Assembly (NCBI GenBank): GCA_037349315.1
Contig: JBAIAC010000048.1
Coordinates: 43,774,501-43,838,500 of the forward strand
Direction of reading: 5' to 3'
Length of the DNA stretch: 64,000 nt
Source of the DNA: Chelydra serpentina
Taxonomy: Eukaryota; Chordata; Testudines; Chelydridae
The notes under the pieces are model-generated. The model searched no databases. It was not told the DNA's origin and was given only the letters and a program-made list of their open reading frames with translations. The translations under genes and the position numbers were made by a program. Positions 46,363-57,960 of this stretch are shown piece after piece (the first letter of the stretch is position 1; each line of letters opens with the position of its first letter).

Positions 46363-48067
46363 TTGTAGATTAAGAAACAGAACTTGCAGTTTTCTCTTCC
46401 ATACTGTTTGATTGCTCTTATTCTAGAGGCAGTCTGTGAATGTTCTCATCAATTGTCCTGACCCAAGGCCAGTTTGACAGAAATTGTGGCTATGCTTTGT
46501 ACCTGAAAACACTGAAAGACCATATTAATTTGTATGTGTAATATGTATGACATATTTATTACATTTTAAATATAAGCTTCATGAATCAAAATATTGTTTA
46601 GTGTACATACATCTTTAGTGTTGCTTCAGCAGTCAGAAAATTGTAGATACAACCAGAGATTGTATATATGATAACTTGAGGGTGGAGGGTTCAGTGCATT
46701 AGGAGTTGATACATGCAGAAATTTGCACTCACACATTTGCCCATATACTTCCTGAAAGTCAGGCACAGTGTACACAAGTGTTCAAAAAGCCATTATCGGC
46801 ACTGTAAAAATCAAACCAAAGAGATTCTCCTCTCACCTTAAAAATATTTTAGGTTTTCAGTTGCTGGCTTTTTGGTTTTAAAAAAGAATCACAGGAAACT
46901 TAAGGGGAAAAGTGAATAAATAAAAAATATGCTATGTAAAATAATTGGTATTTTTTGACCAGCTTTGAGAGGTCTCCTAAGCTTACCTCATCCTACAGAG
47001 TCACAATGTATCTATCTGTTCTAAATCTTTATATTTTATAAATCCTGTTAATCTGATCAGAGTTCTCTATCCATCGTATGGTCATCACCATGGTACCTGA
47101 AGGCCATAGCTCTCATAGTTCACACACAATAATTTTTGTGTCGTTTTCTATAAAATTTGGACACCAAAATTTCTATAAATCAATAACATTCTAACATGCT
47201 ACATCTCATTTGTTTTTCTTCTGTACTCTTTCTTCAGTTAATGTTTCCCCATATTTTCCAGCATCTTTCCCCCCTCCAATAACTTTTCTTTTTTACCCTT
47301 CATTCCTTTACATAATGAAATCTCCTGTGTCTGGGGTCTAGAAACAACACAGTTGTATCCCAACGCTATTAAAAAGAGTTTAATCATGCACTGTTCATGA
47401 GGCGAAACTGTTTTTAACATTATTCTTGAATTGGGCTAGAGCCCTGCAAAAGTCTGAGTGAAGTAGTTTGGAAGCACAGTTAATCTTGTCTGTACTGCAA
47501 GACTGAACTGTTAAATGACTATCGTGTTGTAATGGGTCTTCAGCATGGTAGATTTTTTTGGAAGTTGACAACTAGGAATGGGTGTTATACTGGGTAACTC
47601 TAGAGGAATCTAAGTTAGTGTGATATGCATGTTTAGGGAGCTGGAGGTAGGTATAATTTACTCTAACTTAATTTCTATAAAGATTTCTTTTAGACACATC
47701 TGTAAATATGGCTCCTTGTATTGAAATTCTGTTTTCACTTACACCTGAGCAACATCACTGATGGCAATCAATATGTCCTGCAGCACCTTTATTACTGGTG
47801 GTGCTGCACAAGCCAGAAAGAACAGAGTTTGACTCACATCTCAGGCTAAGTAGTAGAGCTGACAGTTTGAAACAAACAAACCTAAAAAAACCCCCAAACC
47901 TTTGTAAACTGATCTACTTTGATGTGTTACTAATGAGATTAACAAAGGTGGATCCCAACAATGCCAGTGTGATAAAGTCACTTTTCAGGGTAGGAGTGCA
48001 GTTTAATTCTTTATAGTCATGTAAAAGCAAGGAAGTCTCCTTGTCCAGGCACTTAATTTGCAACTGT
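46363..48067. other. unassigned non-coding stretch
   Basis: AT-rich with short frames only; nothing recognised. Confidence 0.4.
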
Positions 48068-48295
48068 GTGGCACTCACAGAGGAAGGATGGTCCAGTGGT
48101 TACAGCTATGACTTGGGAGACTTGGGTCCACATCCCTGATCCATCAAAGACTTCCTGTGTGACATTGGGAAAATCATTTAGTCTCTCTGTGTTTCAGTTC
48201 CCCATCAGCAAAATATGGATAATGAGGTGTTATGAGGATAAATACATTAAAGATTGTAAGCACACAGATACTACAGTATCTTAGATTGCCCTTAT
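48068..48295 (+). repeat. MIR/CORE-SINE-type element
   Basis: In sense orientation: tRNA-like head with TGGTCCAGTGGTTA and TTGGGTCCACATCCCTGA (A-box and B-box-like), then a CORE-like middle (CTTCCTGTGTGACATTGGG, TTTCAGTTCCCCATCAGCAA) and a tail (GTTATGAGGATAAATACATT AAAG). These follow the MIR layout in order. It is an inactive fossil. Confidence 0.75.
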
Positions 48296-48339
48296 TGCTG
48301 TATTATCTGAATGCATGATGGAGGGATATGCATATGTAT

Positions 48340-48934
48340 CGGGGTGAAAGTAAAATTTGTCTCTTACCAGTATGGGGGGCACCTTTCCCCGCCCCTGGAA
48401 AGGCGGGGCCCTGGGCAGAAGGGGCGGGGCTGAGGGAATCAGCATCCCCCTGCCAGCCCCTCCCTCCCCGCGGCGCCACCCAGGGCTGGGTAGCTGCTCC
48501 TTTTGCCATCAGCGGTGGGGCGGTGCAAAAGGGGCAGCGCTTTAAGCAGGTGCCTCTAAAGTGCTGCCATGGCAAAAGGACCTTGCTTAAAGCGCTGCTG
48601 CGGCAGTGCTTTAACGTCCCTGTCCCTTTTGCCTCCCCCCCGGGCTGCTGATGGGGGCAGAGGGCCAAAAGTAGCAGCTACCCAGCCCTGGTGGTGGCTG
48701 GGGGCCCCAAAAGGGACAGGGACATTAAAGCGCAGCCGCAGCAGTGCTTTAAAAGACCCTGCTTTAACGTCCCTGCCCCCTTTGCACCCCCCTGTTGGCA
48801 TCCCTGCCAGTAGGGACCTGGCAGGGCCGCCAATGGGGGGGCACTAAAAGAGCAGCGATGTTAAAGCGCCGGTACAGGTAGCCACTTTTTACTGGTACGC
48901 CTGGTACGGCCTGTACCACCTTACTTTTACCCCT
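48340..48934. mobile_element. GC-rich non-autonomous DNA transposon with 9-bp direct repeat
   Basis: 595 bp between identical CATATGTAT repeats (48331-48339, 48935-48943). Ends CGGGGTGAAAGTAA and, inverted, AGGGGTAAAAGTAA. Near both ends are CTTACCAGTAT and TACTGGTACG. The interior repeats the block AAAGCGCYGCNGCAGTGCTTTAA several times in both orientations. The superfamily is not certain: hAT makes 8-bp TSDs, while 9 bp is more usual for Mutator or Merlin types. Confidence 0.72.
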
Positions 48935-49029
48935 CATATGTATACACAAAGTGAAAATAGCCAATTTATTCCTGTATTGGGAAGTCAGATTTGATCCTTT
49001 TTTCCTTCTGCTTTTGCTCTACAGGTAGG

Positions 49030-49577
49030 CAGGGCCGGCGCGGCCACTAGGCAACCCTAGGCAGTCGCCTAGGGCGCCAGGATTTGGGGGGCGGCTGGCC
49101 ACGGCTGCCTCCCGGCTCCGCGGCTGCCTTCTGCCTCCGCAGCTGAGCCGGGAGCTGGGGGGAGGAGCAGCTGGCCGCGGCTGCCTCCCGGCTCCGTGGC
49201 TGAGCCGAGAGCCAGGGGGGTGGCTGGCCGCAGCTGCTTCCCGGCTCCGCGGCTGCCTCCTGCCTCCCGGCTCCGCAGCTGAGCTGGGAGCCGGGGGGGG
49301 GCGGGGGGGGCTGGCCACGGCTGCCTCCCGCCTCCCGGTTCTGTGGCTGAGCCGGGGGGTGGCTCGCCATGGCTGCCTTCTGCCTCCGTGGCTGAGCCGG
49401 GAGCTGGGGGGGCGCCGTGGGCAGGGGGGAGGCTGCCACGGGTGGGGGGGGCCGAGCTGTCGCGGCCCACGGGGAGGACTGGCTGCCGCGGTGGGGGTGG
49501 CGTTAGCTGGGGTGGGGGCGCAGGGCTGGTGCAAGGAAGTTTTGCCTAGGTCGCGAAACTTCCTTGCACCGGCCCTG
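49030..49577 (+). mobile_element. GC-rich non-autonomous hAT-like element with 8-bp TSD
   Basis: 548 bp between CAGGTAGG (49022-49029) and CAAGTAGG (49578-49585), 7 of 8 identical. Ends CAGGGCCGGCGC and ...GCACCGGCCCTG. The interior is a tandem array of units around GGCTGCCTCCCGGCTCCGCG, which opens frames of up to 171 codons on the minus strand rich in Pro, Ala, Ser and Arg. These are artefacts of repeat composition. Confidence 0.85.
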
Positions 49578-49585
49578 CAAGTAGG

Positions 49586-52500
49586 AGTATTTTTAGTGTC
49601 TCTGATTTTGATTCAGAGGCTTGATGTAACCAGAGAGCCTTTCAAACCACCACTGCTTCCTATTCTATGTGAGTGATCAGATTGGGAATTGCTAGATGAA
49701 AGCCCCTATGCTGCAAGTCATCCTCAGGCTCAGAGGAACATTGAATGAGGCTGCATCCCAGGCAGTCCAATGCACATATAAAGCCAACTGGCAGTTTCAG
49801 TAGCTTTTATTATTTTAGCATTCTATGATTTAATTTACTTTGGGTTTGAAGAGGGTATTGCAGGACACAAATGGTGACTTTGAAATTATGTCTTTTAATG
49901 ATTGGCTATCTGTACAGTATGGAATATATTTATTTGAGTTGCATGTACTCTTTTAGCAGATTTCTTTCTGTTCTGTTTCCGTAGATGACATTCTAATTCT
50001 ACTATGTAAAAGTATCACGTTTTCGGCATGAGTAGTATCTAATGTGAATTCCTTTTTTTTAAAAAACTGTGATTATGACTGATTAAAAAGCATGGTGCTG
50101 CAGTCTGACTTTGGAATACAGAACACTCTCCTTCTCACAATGACGTGAGACCTAGCAGATTTTAGTTCTTTCATCTACTGAGTTTTAAACCCTGCTTCCC
50201 CCCCTTCTTTTCCACTTTCCTTCACTTTCCTCTCTGTTAGGGCCCAATCCAGTGTGGTACTGCCCACTCTGCAATCCCATTACAGTTAATCAGAGTTGAT
50301 AATGCTCAGAACCTGACAGTATGCACTCAGCTCCTAACAGGATCAGGCCCTTACTGTACTAAATCTTCTCCTGTGCTCTTAGTGTGGAAACATAACTAAT
50401 ATTTCAGCTGTAGAGCTTTCACTTGGTTCTGTTTCTAAAAGCAAGTGCAAGTATCGATAAGAACGAAACTAGAGAAGAATCATAAGAGTGAACTGGAAGA
50501 CGTCAAAAAAGGAGATAAATATACGAAACACAAAGAGGAAGTTTAAAAAAATTAAAATTGACATTAAATGGAATAAACCAAAGATAGCAACTTGCTTCAT
50601 ATTTCTCTGTCTCCCACATTCATAGAGCATTCCATGTGTTTTTATTAAATGGTATTACACTATTATACCATTACTCTAGACTGTACAAATACATAATGAG
50701 ATGCTGTCTCTGTCCCAAAAAACTTACAAACTAAGTAGACAATACAGCTGGCTGAAGGCGGCTACATTCTAGGTTTTGAAATTTGTTTTTGTTCCATGTT
50801 GGAATGTAAATAAAGCCTTTAGAACTTTTTTTTTTAAATACCCCTCTGAAACTTGTGTCAAGATGTCTGTTTTTAGAGTGAAACCTCACCTTTTTGATTG
50901 AAAATGAGAACACAGAATTTTTTTAAATCCCAGCTCTCTATGAATTAGGTATAGCAAGGATTCAAATGTGGGCCTTCAGGCTAATTCTGTAACCCCCAGG
51001 CTATGCTGGGTGAGGGGAGAAAATGTCTTTCTGTCTCTCTCACTCTCTTCCTCTCTCTCAAGTGCCCTGGACCAAAAATCCTCCCGATGAAAACTTTGTT
51101 GAAACCAATATATTTCCGAGAAACATTTAGGCTTTAACATTTCATTTAGTAAAAATGATCTAATCAGCTCTAATAGACAAGTTGTGAGAAAGGAAGGATT
51201 ACTATTCCTTTATGTTGCTTCTAAACCTAACCCAAAAATATTGCTTACACCTTTCACCTCAAGACGTGATACAGTTTTGAAGCCTAGGACAAGGACTACT
51301 CACAGGCTTTAAAGTTAAAGCACATGCTCCAGTGCTTTGTTGGATCAGGATCTCAGACACCAGTCAATGGGAATTTTGTCATTAACGTCTATGGGAGCAG
51401 GATTGAGCACTTAATGAGCAAATATTCTTACGGGCAAATTCCTACATGGAAGAAGCTTTCTTTGCACTTGCGTATTACATAGTACTACTTGGCTCAACAT
51501 GTCCCACAGCTTACTTTATCTTTGAAGGCTATGTACTTTGACTTTGGAGTAGTGGGTGTACAAATTATTCTAATATGTTTAAGCTTCTATGTAAAAAGAA
51601 AAGTGCAAGCCACTTAGAAATGACTAATTATGTATATTCTGATTTTTGCATCAGACCCAATGTGTGTTGTAAGGGGCTGGACAATAGAGAATTTCAACCA
51701 GGGGTTAAAGCATATACTGGAAACTGAGAAAAAGCAGGGGAAATTGGCAAGCTTAATGAAAGGGAAGAAAGCAGAATTTGGGAGTAGGCATTATAGAAGA
51801 AATTAAATAGGGCCTCAAAAGTGTCCGAAAGTCTGACTTTCTGTATTACTTAAATGGTAGCTTAAGTGATACATAAACTCACTTTGACTTTTGAAACCAG
51901 CTTTTGTGTGAACAATTGAATCATTTAAGTAGAAGTTGCAGTATATAGCAGAGTAGACCCAACTTTAATTATGTCTTAATCCTTTTCTTCCCCCGAGACA
52001 TATAATAAAAGCATTGGTGGAAGAGGCTTTTTATGACACTTCCTGCTGTATTTTTGTGGTACATTTGTATAATAAATAGACCAGAGTATGATTTTAAAGG
52101 TGTAAGTTTCTCTGCATGTCACTTAGACTATAAAGTGTGGCATTTCCAAAAGTATATATTTAACCTTTTTATTTAAAACACTTTCTAAAAACATATTTAT
52201 TTAGGGAGAAGGGTTTTTGATTGGTTGCTCTCTTATGCTCTGGCTTTGTTGGAATGATTGTCAAATCTATAAGATGTTTTTCTTCTCCCCAAGTGCCGTG
52301 GATGGGCGGGGGGAGGAAAGCCCCAGTAATAGATACTACTGTCTGAACATTAATGGTACTCATCTCATTTTCATTTACATGCACAACATGATTAAAAACA
52401 CATTATTTTGCATGTAGATTCTTGCTAAAGGGATGTGGGTTCCTGACAGAGACTGTCCTAATTACCCAATTTAATTGGGATCCTGCTGCAAAACATCTGC

Positions 52501-53194
52501 AGATCAGGGAAAATTAGAGAGAGGCAATAGCAGCTGTTATAATTAATAGATAATTTTAAAAACAAAAACTATTACCACATTTTACTGATTTTTTTTTAAG
52601 CAGCCAATTAAATAGACATATAGTAAGGATACAAGAAGAGTAATCTTAGTTCATATCCCCCAACATATAGATGATTTGTTAAGCAGAAAATTGTCTCAGC
52701 ATGTAAAATATTACAGTTCTTGAGCTCCTTATATTTTTGGCCCAGGGTCTAATCCTGTTGCAGTCCCTAATGCTTCCTGTTTGGTAGTGAGCATCCTCAA
52801 ATCCCATTGACCTCAATGTGCTTCATAGAATCAGACCCCTCATCACATTAGGCTTTTGGTTTATTTTTTGTCAGTGTTATTATCTAGCTCAATATGGCAA
52901 AGGCTGAAGTGGTGCTGGTAGGAAAAGAGAAGGTTTTAATAGAGTTAGTGGGGGTGGGAGGAGGGAAATCTAGCTGGAATTCTCACCTCTCTGTCCCTTA
53001 TATACATATGACCTTCTGTTGTCAAGATTGTACACACTCTTGGAATCTTTTTGGAGTTGTCTCTCCTCATAGACTCCCAAATGGTAGCAGTGAGCAGAAA
53101 TACCATTTTTTAATCATCAGATAGGAAGGAGGTAGTGTCTTCCCAGTCATATCTGGTGAATCTGACCTCACTGACCAATATTTTGACTTTTCCA
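49586..53194. other. long unassigned non-coding stretch
   Basis: About 3.6 kb with short frames only. Scraps of old repeats lie at about 50240-50360 (GGGCCCAATCCAGTG), 51340-51420 (CAATGGGAATTTTGTCATTA) and 52740-52840 (GGTCTAATCCTGTTGCAG). No gene recognised. Confidence 0.4.
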
Positions 53195-53560
53195 GGCTAG
53201 ACTGCTTTAGTGTGCTTTACCTGGAACTGGCTATAAAGGCCATAGGGAAGCTTCAGCTGACCCAACATGTAGTGGTCAACCAGCTACGTTCACATACATG
53301 AGAGCACATCACACAATTAGTCCATGTTCCCCATCCAGTGCTAGGTTTGTTGCCAGCTGTTGGAGCTAGACAGTAAAGCCTTCAGTGTTCTGGTTTCAAA
53401 GATCTCAGACTGCTTTTCCCTTCAAGACCCAACTTGACATTTGTGATCAGTGTGGTGATGATATGGCTGATTGAAGCCAGCTTGAAACTCTTGGACACTA
53501 TCATCCAAGCACGTAGGCCATCAACAGTGAAATTCCTGGCCCTTGGAGATCAGGATGAGC
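53195..53560 (+). mobile_element. probable L2-like LINE remnant, reverse transcriptase C-terminal region
   Basis: The order GACTGCTTTAGTGTGCTTTA, GGGAAGCTTCAGCTGACCCA, GAGCACATCACACAATTAGT and CATGTTCCCCATCCAGTG follows the conserved end of L2-type ORF2 (family words KLQLVQNAAAR and HITPVLxxLHWLP). Many stops and indels. Identification rests on a remembered family pattern and could be another CR1/L2-clade LINE. Confidence 0.45.
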
Positions 53561-54555
53561 CTATGTCTTTACATTGGCCCCATGTTTAGGACACTATATA
53601 AGTAAGACCCATCTAATAATACAAGCCTTCCAGCAATGAAAATGACTACAGAACGGCCAGCAAATCCTTCACCATCGAATAGACATGCAATGAACAACCA
53701 TCCTACCCAAAACCAGCAAAATCCATGCCAACCTAAGGAGTGTGATCTTTATGAATGAATGGTGCTTTTTTAAATTAGGGAGGCGTGGTTTAATAACTTC
53801 ATAATTGACTTGTATTTTTCAGATACAGTGATATTTCATTCTCTAGCTTAGGGATGTAACCAAACATTCACCATAACCAAAATTATACCACTTACTCTTA
53901 GGGTGAAGAGAATTCATGCCATATTTTGCTCTGAATTATTTTTGGTTTACAGCTGTGTAACACCATTGCCACCAATAGCATTATTCCTAATTGAGACCAG
54001 TGAAACAGGTCAAAAATTAGCCCTTAACTATTGGCTATCCACAATATCCTAATGGTTGAAATGGTCATGCCACTTTTGTATTCTGTTTTCCATGTGCACT
54101 CACAGTAATCTTGTGCTGGACTTTCTGCTTATTGCTTTAGTTTTAAAATAGGTTTGACTACATGTAATTGATGTTGTTTCTGTGTGTGTAATGATGTGTT
54201 GAGTAAGCTTACTGCATTTTGAAGTCTACAACCCAGTTTGATTGTTTTTTGATTGATGTATGCTGTAGTTTTAGCTCCCACTTATTTTCTTTGTTGTAAA
54301 CAAGACTGTATTCTCCATAGATTTTTAGCCTTGTTAAATATTTTGATAGATAATAGTTTTAACAGTTAAAAGTGGGAGGAAGTGGGCTTAGTTCCTGAGC
54401 TGCTGGGCATTATTCTTAACACATTGTGAGCAAGAAGTCTCTTATGCTGACATGCTGTTTAAAATTTCACAAATACTGCCTTCTGATTTAGTAATAAAAT
54501 ATTATTATTAATGTGGGCTGTGTTTCCCTCATGGTGTTGAATGGCATGATTAATA
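53561..54555. other. unassigned non-coding stretch
   Basis: No gene or named repeat recognised. Confidence 0.4.
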
Positions 54556-54845
54556 ATTCTGAAATTATATAAAGTACCGTCTTTCATCTGAGGATCTCAA
54601 ATTGCTTTGCAAACGTCAAGTTTGCAACATCCTTTTGAGGCATAGTCTGTTAAATGGATTTGTAATCTGAATCATTCCTGCGCTGTCAGGTATTGCTTAG
54701 GGCATGAACAAAGATCTGCTTATTTTATATATGGATAAAAGGGATTGTTCAAGTTCATGCCATTGACAAAGTCAGAAAAGGAACCCCATGGTCCTGGCTC
54801 AACATCTGCTGTTCTTTCCACTGTACCCTGCCGCCCTAAAAATTA
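54556..54845 (-). repeat. old MIR/CORE-SINE-type relic
   Basis: ATCTCAAATTGCTTTGCAAA, GGGATTGTTCAAGTTCATGC, GAAAAGGAACCCCATGGTCC and TGTTCTTTCCACTGTACCC follow the reverse complement of MIR-type SINEs. Diverged. Confidence 0.45.
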
Positions 54846-55135
54846 TCACAATAGTCAATAGCTTGACTTTTTGGATTATTATATTGTTCACTGGGTACAG
54901 GTTTTTCTACTAAGAGATAAGATACTCTTGGTTAATAATGCAGAAAAACCCCCATTTTACAAACTTAATTGGGAACTGAGTTAATAAAATCAAAAAATTA
55001 ATTAAACTGAACAAGTTATGGTAGGTGCGGTGGGTAAACTGTAGTATGGCCATTGCATTGCTTTCTTCCTGTCCTTCAAATCACTGCAAACTGATTTTCA
55101 GTGCACTGAAGATATTGGAATGTGAAGGGACGTTG
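54846..55135. other. unassigned spacer
   Basis: Nothing recognised between the MIR relic and hAT copy B. Confidence 0.35.
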
Positions 55136-55550
55136 ACTTGGACAATGGAAACTTCCTTAAAATTGTGGAGCTGATGGCTGAGTTTGATGCTGTACTCCAG
55201 GAGCATCTAAGAAGAGTCACCACCCAAGAAATGTACACACACCACTACCTTGGAAAAACAATTCAAAATGAGATCATACAGTTAGTGGCAACAAAAGTCA
55301 AACAGAAGATTGTGGCAGATCTGAAGTCATCAAGATATTACTCTGTTATTCTGGACTGCACACCTGACATCAGCCATATGGAACAAATTACTTTAATGGT
55401 GTTTTTTGTAACAACAACAGAATCTAGTGAAAATGTCCCTGCAATGGTGACTATCAGAGAGCATTTTCTAGAATGTATTGACATTGATGATACTACAGGA
55501 GCTGGTATGACAAATGTGCTTCTTCAAAAGCTGGAAGATACGGGAATTGC

Positions 55551-57533
55551 TTAACAGTGAAATCCTTGCTTGTCTGGCTTAACAGTGAAATCCTTGCTTG
55601 TCTTAAACACAAAAAAGCAGCTTACAAGAAGTGGAAGATTGGACAAATGACCAGGGAGGAGTATAAAAATATTGCTCAGCCATGCAGGAGTGAAATTAGG
55701 AAGGCCAAATCACACTCGGAGTTGCAGCTAGCCGGAGATGTTAGGAGTAACAAGAAGGGTTTCTTCAGGTATGTGAGCAACAAGAAGAAAGTCAATGAAA
55801 GTGTGGGCCCCTTGCTGAATGAGGGAGGGAACCTAGTGACAGAGGATGTGGAGAAAGCTAGTGTACTCAATGCTTTTTTTGCCTCTGTCTTCACAGACAA
55901 GGTCAGCTCCCAGCCGGCTGCACTCTGCAGCACGGTATGGGGAGGAGGTGACCAGCCCTCTGTGGAGAAAGAAGTAGTTTGGGACTATTTAGAAAAGCTG
56001 GATGAGCACAAGTCCATGGGGCTGGATGCACTGCATCCGAGGGTGCTAAAGGAGTTGGCTGATGTGATTGCAGAGCCATTGGCCATTATCTTTGAAAAAT
56101 CATGGCAATCAGGGGAGGTCCCGGATGACTGGAAAAAAGCTAATGTAGTGCCAATCTTAAAAAAAGGGAAGAAGGAAGGTCCGGGGAACTACAAGCCAGT
56201 CAGTCTCACCTCAGTCCCTGGAAAAATCATGGAACAGGTCCTCAAGGAATCAATTCTGAACCACTTAAAGGAGGGGAAAGTGATCAGGAACAGTCAGCAC
56301 GGATTCACCAAGAGCAAGTCATGCCTGACTAATCTAATTGCCTTCTATGATGAGATAACTGGCTCTGTGGATGAGGGGAAAGCAGTGGATGTGCTATTTC
56401 TTGACTTTAGCAAAGCTTTTGATACAGTCTCCCACAGTATTCTTGCCAGCAAGTTAAAGACGTATGGGCTGGATGAATGGACGGTAAGGTGGATAGAAAA
56501 CTGGCTAGACGGTTGGCCTCAACGGGTAGTGATCAATGGCTCCATGTCTAGTTGGCATCCGGTATCAAGTGGAGTGCCCCAAGGGTCGGTGCTGGGGCCG
56601 GTTTTGTTCAATATCTTCATTAACGATCTGGAGGATGGTGTGGACTGCACCCTTAGCAAGTTTGCAGATGACACTAAACTGGGCTGGAGGGTAGGGATAG
56701 GATACAGAGGGACCTAGACAAATTAGAGGATTGGGCCAAAAGAAATCTGATGAGGTTCAACAAGGACAAGTGCAGAGTCCTGCACTTAGGACGGAAGAAT
56801 CCCATGCACTTCTACAGACTAGGGACCGAATGGCTGGGCAGCAGTTCTGCAGAAAAGGACCTAGGGGTTACAGTGGACGAAGAGCTGAATATGAGTCAAC
56901 AGTGTGCCCTTGTTGCCAAGAAGGCTAATGGCATTTTGGGTTGTATATGTAGGGGCATTTCCAGCAGATCGAGGGACGTGATCATTCCCCTCTATTCGGC
57001 ACTGGTGAGGCCTCATTTGGAGTACTGTGTCCAGTTTTGCGCCCCACACTACAAGAAGGATGTGGATAAATTGGAAAGAGTCCAGCGGAGGGCAACAAAA
57101 ATGATTAGGGGGCTGGAGCACATGACTTATGAGGAGAGGCTGAGGGAACTGGGATTGTTTAGCCTGCAGAAGAGAAGAATGAGGGAGGATTTGATAGCTG
57201 CTTTCAACTACCTGAAAGGGGGTTCCAAAGAGGATGGATCTAGACTGTTCTCAGTGGTAGAGGATGACAGAACAAGGAGTAATGGTCTCAAGTTGCAGAG
57301 GGGGAGGTTTAGGTTGGATATTAGGAAAAACTTTTTCACTAGTAGGGTGGTGAAGCACTGGAATGGGTTACCTAGGGAGGTGGTGGACTCTCCTTCCTTA
57401 GAGGTTTTTAAGGTCAGGCTTGACAAAGCCCTGGCTGGGACGATTTAGTTGGGGTTGGTCCTGCTTTGAGCAGGGTGTTGGACTAGATGACCTCCTGAGG
57501 TCCCTTCCAACTCTGAGATTCTATGATTCTATG
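55551..57533 (+). mobile_element. CR1 LINE, copy 2, inserted in hAT copy B
   Basis: 1983 bp. The TSD AATTGC flanks it (55545-55550, 57534-57539), and hAT copy A shows the empty site (antisense of CGGGAATTGCGATAGC near 38898-38913). It starts inside ORF2, corresponding to about 4807 in copy 1, and ends in two and a fraction ATTCTATG units. Its first 28 bp (55551-55578) are repeated immediately (from 55579), an unusual 5' junction. Confidence 0.93.
55557..57448 (+). pseudogene. CR1 ORF2 fragment, frameshifted reverse transcriptase
   Basis: The first frame (55557-56717) covers the linker and most of the reverse transcriptase: [32 protein letters not shown] and the catalytic FADD. A 16-bp deletion at 56683/56684, relative to copy 1, shifts the frame just after FADDTKLG. 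The second frame (56750-57448) holds the thumb and C-terminal domain, ending [14 protein letters not shown]. The endonuclease is entirely absent. Closely similar to copy 1 otherwise, so both derive from the same young CR1 subfamily. Confidence 0.9.
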
Positions 57534-57729
57534 AATTGCGATAGCTGGCATGAGAGGTCAAGGCTACAATAATGGTGCCAACATGAGAGGAAAGAACAGA
57601 GGAGTGCAGACACTGATCCGAGAGTTAAACCCTCAAGCTTTTTTTGTCCCATGCAGTTCTCATTCATTGAACTTGGTGTCAGTGATGCAGCATCAGCTTC
57701 TAGTGAGGCTGCTGGATTTTTTAATGTAA

Positions 57730-57960
57730 AATATACAATAAAAAATAAATAAAATGGAGATATGCCAATCTCATAGAACTGGAACTACCTTGAAAGGTCA
57801 TCGAGTCCAGTCCCCTGCCTTCACTAGCAGGACCAAGTACTGTCCCCTGACAGATTTTTGCCCCAGATCCCTAAATGGCCCCCTCAAGGATTGAACTCAC
57901 AACCCTGGGTTTAGCAGGCCAGTGCTCAAACTACTGAGCTATCCAAATTTAAATTCATCT
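57730..57960 (-). mobile_element. tRNA-derived turtle SINE (Cry-type) in hAT copy B
   Basis: Flanked by ATGTAA (57724-57729, 57961-57966); copy A shows the empty site TTAATGTAATTCAAAGC (antisense near 38707). On the minus strand the head reads GGATAGCTCAGTAGTTTGAG (A box) and GTTGTGAGTTCAATCCTTGA (B box), a tRNA-like polymerase III promoter. It is followed by a SINE body and a 3' end AGTTCTATGAGATTGGCATA. This layout matches the tRNA-derived SINEs of cryptodiran turtles. Confidence 0.85.

Noticed and set aside
47435..47455. GCTAGAGCCCTGCAAAAG as a further copy of the 96-bp hAT MITE
   Set aside because: Only one terminus-like word; no partner end or TSD nearby.
49019..49549. 171-codon minus-strand frame and its overlapping partners
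   Set aside because: Entirely within the repeat array of the hAT-like element at 49030-49577; no domain and no start context.
57769..57950. Genuine tRNA gene
   Set aside because: A-box and B-box-like words are present, but they form the head of a SINE with a TSD and a SINE tail; no complete cloverleaf was evident.
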